This document shows, piece by piece, positions 59,640-64,000 of a stretch of 64,000 nucleotides of DNA. Numbering within the stretch: the first letter of the stretch is position 1; every line of letters starts with the position of its first letter. The position numbers were made by a program, and so were the translations under genes. This stretch comes from Pyxicephalus adspersus (taxonomy: Eukaryota > Chordata > Amphibia > Anura > Pyxicephalidae): positions 64,672,878-64,736,877 of the forward strand of contig NC_092860.1 in assembly GCF_032062135.1 (NCBI RefSeq), read 5' to 3'. The notes beneath the pieces were generated by a model, which saw only the letters and a list, made by a program, of their open reading frames with translations, was not told the DNA's origin and searched no databases.

Positions 59640-61387
59640 CTGCGCCTACTTATCTTTAGCTCAAAACAGACTCACTATGGCCTAGCTGTACTATCCAATG
59701 AGATGTTTCGCTCCAGAGACAAGGTTCATCTCGTTTTTCTCTCTTACCTATTTCTGACGTCAGCTTACTGACTTGCCCAGACATGCCAAGCCGCTTCTGG
59801 AACATGCATGCCCCCAGGGGACGTGATTCAGCTGAGGCGGCAGAAGGCATAGTAGTAGCTGCACCTCTTAAAATCTTCCTATGTAAAAATACATTACCCA
59901 ATTATCGACCATTTGAACAGCTATAGCATGCCTATAACTTAAAATCTGTACATGATAGGCAAATTCTGAAATGAAAAACCATGAAATGGTTTCTTGGTTC
60001 AAAGCTTCATCAACTAAATATTACAACTATTGCTTATAGGCTGAAATATCCTTGGGGTCCATGTTCTGAAACCAAGATTTTTTGTTAGGGATAATATAAC
60101 ACATTTGTTCATAGTGAATATTGTTCATCACCTGACTTTATTGGCAGGTTTTATAATGATGGTTGAGTTTTTTTGTAGCTTATCAAGACCTTTCAGGTGG
60201 GATTGGCTTAAGTTAGTTGATTCTGAACTTATTGAAAGATGTCAATATCAGAAAGGAGCATGTTTACAAACAGTTCAACTGTTTTCTTAATTTTTAAAAG
60301 TGGATAAGTATTTAAAATTTTGATAATTTCTCTTTATATGTCTTAGCCAAAAATTTAGGAGTTTCTGTAAGTTAAATAAATTCTTGCCAAAGTATTTCCA
60401 TATCTTTTAAAGCAAATCGCTCAGTTCTAGTTAAACAATCTGAGGTATTGATGAATATTGATTGGTGTTTTTTGCGTGTATTCTTTTATTTTGGGTATAA
60501 ACTTTGCATTTCCCTAAATTATTTCACAATTCTTAGGTTTAAAAGGACAGACATCCTTTGGTTAGTGTTTGGGCAGGTGGGATTTTAAACAATATTTTCA
60601 CAGTTCAATGCAATTTCCTTCTTTTCAGTCTGAATGAGCAGCTCTCAGCCCTGGGTTTTGGGTTTGTTTGAAAAAGGCTGTCCCTACACTGGGTAATCCC
60701 TGCTGAAATACATTTTGTATTAAGGTCTTAGTTGGTAGATGCAGATAGAGACAGAAATGTCTATCAACATCCAGAGTAGACACTTTCCTTCCTGGCTGCA
60801 AGAAGTGTTTTAGTTTAATTAAAGTGTCCTCTATGTACCACCACCCCATAACAGATTGTTTTTCTGAAGATATTTAAATTACTTAAATTGTTACAGAAGC
60901 ACCGTTAGAAGTTCTGCACATGTAGCCTATAGGGAAACTAAAAGGGACAATATATTGTTGTACAAGCATTTAAATTTGTCCCTGTAAAGATTCCTATGAG
61001 TGCCGAAAATTATGAAAACACAAGACCCACAAGAAAAAATTCTGTTAAATCAAAATTGTGAAAAGTAAGGACACTAAAATAGAATCATACCATAGAAGTG
61101 TTCTAGATTATTACACTGACCTAATTTCTGTGACTCTCTATACAATTCATATAGATCATGGTTATTGAGAAGGACCATCAGGGGCACATCACCAAAAAAA
61201 AAAATCACCAGCATCATGCCTCAGTAGTGCTCTCAAATGCAAATGCAAGCAGTGGACACAGGAGATAAGTATCAAAATGCCTTCACGGGTTGATGAGATT
61301 TGACTGGAGAAGTATTAATTTTGTAGGCAAGCTGTCTTTTTATGAAGAATGCCCTGGATAACCCACACATGTAATGTCTATGTAATC
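59640..61387. other. Intron sequence without recognisable features
   Basis: AT-rich sequence with only short frames. I see neither element ends nor domains. Confidence 0.5.
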
Positions 61388-62090
61388 TGTCACACTTACG
61401 TCTTCCTCACTAAAGTTCTGAACCTGGGCAGGCCTGCTTCTCCAAGTTTTATCAGTTTCGCCCATCTTGCCAGCCAATCAGGAAATAGCCTCTTTATCAT
61501 CCCTGGCTATTTAGCTAGCTCAGACACAGCACTCAGTGTTGGTGCAACATTTCTTCACTAGTGCTAAGCCCCCTAGCTATGCTGAGCATTTTCTGTACAC
61601 CTGTTGGTTAATTCAGTCCTTCTCCTGCCCAGCTCTTGTGTTAACTCATTGTTGCCCAGTCTATTTTTTTTCCAGCCATTTCCTTTGTGCTGTTTCAGTA
61701 TTTTTCTCTGTCTGTGTTTATCCCTGTGTCAACTGCACCTCTTGTTACTTCCAGTGTCTCCTGTGTCTCTGGTTGCCCGTGTCACTGGATCCTTGGTATT
61801 TGACCCCTGGCTTGTGACCTGGCCTCTTTTGCTTGCTGCCCGCCTTAACCTTGGCCTTCCTTGATGTTTTTTCTGCCTTGTGATTTGGTACTGTGTATCA
61901 TGCTGACCACCCTGCTGTGCCCAAAGACCACAACCTGGCAGTACCCAGCAGTGCAACATTCTAACCACTAGAGGCTCTGGACGAGACCTGGTTACTGCTT
62001 AGATTCTGTGCCTTGGCCCTTCTCAGGTCTCACAGCACTTCTGTGCAAGCCGTAGCGCACCCTAGTGGCCTTGTCTCTCCAAGAGTGACA
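61388..62090 (+). mobile_element. Solo LTR, 703 bp
   Basis: Starts 'tgtcacacttacgtcttcc' and ends 'ctccaagagtgaca', so the ends are TGTCAC...GTGACA. The interior is C/T-rich ('cttggtatttgacccctggc', 'gtgacctggcctcttttgc'), a texture I associate with Gypsy-type LTRs of amphibians (inference). Flanking five-base words (taatc, caatt) match only partly. There is no internal coding region, so it is a solo LTR. Confidence 0.7.
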
Positions 62091-62585
62091 CAATTCATGA
62101 CTGGAAGAGCTAAATTCCAGTGAATGAAAGGGTTGGCAAGGGACTTAAGAAAGGGCTAGATGATGCAGAAAATGAGATGGGTTCTATGTATCTTGATGCA
62201 ACTTCTAATGCATGCCTCAAATTATTAAATTTCAGTACAGGAGATCAGCCTGTACAACTCTGAAATAATTTACTATCACTTTCTGCTCCAACTACATGCC
62301 AAGAAGTGAAGGCAAATCTTCCCGATGGTAGAACAAACTGACTAGGAATTTTAAATTCTTCCCTAGTCTGTCAACAGTGTACATTTTTAATGTTGATATC
62401 TATTAGAGTTGGCTACCACTGAATTGCAGGTATTACATAAAGGTTGAAACTGGAAAACTAGAAAAGGGCTTGGACACCAATAAGAAAGCTAGCCTCTGAT
62501 GGAGTGTGTCATGTCTCCCTATTACTGGTGAAAGAAAAAAAGCTACCATAACCACAGTGAAAAACTGCAACTACAAGATACCAGT

Positions 62586-62603
62586 ACACACACACACACA
62601 CAC
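62586..62603. repeat. (CA)n microsatellite before exon B
   Basis: Nine CA units about 58 bases upstream of the splice acceptor. Confidence 0.95.
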
Positions 62604-62661
62604 TGTACATATGTATATAATACTATTTAAGTATTTTTCTATATGTCTTTATTTTCCACAG

Positions 62662-62882
62662 ATTGGGCCTTTGGGCCAAAGATCGATGATCAGAAAGGAA
62701 GAGCTAGAGGTCTTAAAGATGAAAATGAAAGACAATCTAGTGAGTTTACTTTGAGCATAGACGGAGGTGAGACACAGTATGGTGACCTGCCACTGCTGGA
62801 GCAAGTAAATCTACCAATGCGCACAGCACATCGACCTTCCTTGATCACTTTCAAAGAAGCCAGTCGTGGCAAATTATTTTAA
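62662..62882 (+). CDS. Single-pass membrane protein, coding exon B (C-terminal tail)
   Basis: Second coding exon. It completes codon 69 (Asp), encodes residues 70-141 and ends in taa (62880-62882). It follows a pyrimidine-rich tract and cag ('tctttattttccacag'). The tail starts 'DWAFGPKIDDQKG' and is hydrophilic throughout. It contains overlapping sorting-type motifs: YGDL (YxxF-type, residues 108-111, F = bulky hydrophobic) and DLPLL (DxxLL-type, 110-114). The end 'HRPSLITFKEASRGKLF' is basic. With exon A the total is 141 residues. The motifs suggest endosomal or Golgi trafficking of the tail (inference). Smooth phase, good splice sites and balanced composition on both sides support a real gene, but not its identity. 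Confidence 0.85.
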
Positions 62883-63362
62883 CAGTTTAGCACCTTTGGA
62901 ACTAAAATATGCAGGAATAGTTTTATGCATTCTTGGAACTGTTATATATTTGCTAACATAACACATAAGCAAGAGATAAGAAAGATACAACATTGTACTA
63001 CTTTGTGATGATTTCAAGTAATATTAAAATAATTGATGATTTCAAGTAGTATATTTAAGTAAAAAATCTGTCAGGATTATTTCTTTCCTTTCTGCTAGAC
63101 TGTATATTGAACTGCTGTTTCCCCTATATCTACTGAAAAAGAGGATAGATTATGTTTTGTCATTTGTCACCTTCTTGACTTCACCAGTTCTGACACACAA
63201 TGGTTAGTGTTTTTCACTTTAGACATAATAGTACAAGGCATGGATAGCTGTAAAAATATGCTTCTTTCCCTCTTTACCAAAAAAAAAAAAAAAAGTATAA
63301 GGTAAAAAGATATACTTTATGAATATTTTAACAAGCAGAATGCAGAAAGTAGCAATAATAAA
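62883..63362 (+). other. Probable 3' UTR with AATAAA signal
   Basis: AT-rich sequence after the stop. The first canonical AATAAA is at 63357-63362; an ATTAAA variant is not obvious earlier. The length is inferred and transcript data would fix it. Confidence 0.4.
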
Positions 63363-63540
63363 ACTAAAAGAAAATCAGTGAAACAAACAATGGACATTTA
63401 GTTTAAGCTTGCACAAAGTAGATCATTTTTGTTCAATAATATAAAAATCAAACACTTTAATAGCCTCCCTCTTAGATATCACACACTATTACCCATCTAA
63501 TCCTTTTCAGATTAAAAAAAACAAAACAGTCGGGATTAAT

Positions 63541-63838
63541 ATTAATAAACAGGATTTTCATAGCGCCAACATATTACGCATTACAACATATTACATTAAA
63601 TAGGGATCTGTTCACACTCATATTAAGATTAAGGTCATATTAGGATTTTCCAAAAACATGTAGATAGGTTAATTGGCTTCCCTCCAAATTGACCTTAGAC
63701 TGTGTTAATGACATATGACTATAGTATGGGCATTAGATTGTGAGCCCCTTTGCAGGACAGCTAGTGACATGACTATAAACTTAGTAAAGAGCTGCGTAAT
63801 ATGTTGGCGCTATATAAATACTGGATGATAACAATAAT
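63541..63838 (+). mobile_element. SINE 3' part, with inverted partial copy ahead
   Basis: 63650-63838 is the 3' half of the same SINE as 1012-1320, here on the plus strand, ending 'atgttggcgctatataaata'. 63552-63590 ('tagcgccaacatattacgc') is the reverse complement of that end, so a short inverted copy faces it. The tRNA-like head is missing. 63839-64000 holds nothing I recognise. Confidence 0.8.
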
Positions 63839-64000
63839 AAAAGGGCCCAGGACAATTATGCATTTGGTCGGCCTCCAAACATAACAGGTGGGTAGTGGCA
63901 AGCATGGCTTTGTGGTGATGTTACTGGCCTCCTTCCCATCTGCCTAACATCATACCTGTCATGGCTGACTCAGGCCAGGGGTTAGACAGTGCTGCTCAGC

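Overview
This is eukaryotic, repeat-dominated DNA, most likely from a frog or toad (anuran amphibian). That is an inference from the repeat mix: a tRNA-headed SINE, CR1-like and L1/Tx1-like LINEs, several hAT families, TTAA-flanked MITEs, a Tigger-like MITE, a retrovirus-like element and a 703-bp solo LTR. There are no operons, rRNAs, tRNA genes or CRISPR arrays. A 700-base run of N at 40659-41358 is an assembly gap.

The only convincing host gene is on the + strand and has two coding exons at opposite ends of the window: exon A (5963-6167) and exon B (62662-62882). They are joined by consensus splice sites across an intron of 56,494 bp. The product is a 141-residue single-pass membrane protein with polar tails and sorting-like motifs in its C-terminal tail. 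I do not recognise the family. Nearly everything else recognised lies inside this intron, or in the flanks of the gene, and is mobile DNA.

Layout. 1-5.9 kb: tandem repeat, SINE, a LINE remnant split by a hAT element with a perfect 8-bp target duplication, and TTAA-type MITEs. 6.2-10 kb: sparse, with hairpins and a short minisatellite. 10.1-13.6 kb: a CR1-like LINE (minus strand), itself interrupted. 13.7-14.2 kb: a hAT MITE. 14.3-23.3 kb: a long-armed foldback element with a hAT transposase unit (16.9-20.1 kb) in its loop and a Tigger-like MITE in one arm. 23.7-38.3 kb: an L1/Tx1-like LINE (minus) broken by an unclassified ~3-kb repeat, an endogenous retrovirus (28.2-35.0 kb) and a small hAT MITE. 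38.6-41.7 kb: a second, inverted copy of the unclassified repeat. 41.7-53.7 kb: an 11.9-kb hAT element with rearranged transposase parts and a nearly full-length L1/Tx1-like LINE inside it. 53.7-62.6 kb: mostly featureless intron, a decayed gene of unknown function split by a TTAA MITE, and a solo LTR.

The most unusual structures are the large hAT element at 41745-53662 (its BED zinc-finger segment is inverted between perfect 48-bp inverted repeats), ~75-bp tandem arrays in the leaders of two different hAT families, the unclassified repeat whose short copy has a 17-bp target duplication, and the uncharacterised Cys-rich coding family at 58.0-59.6 kb.
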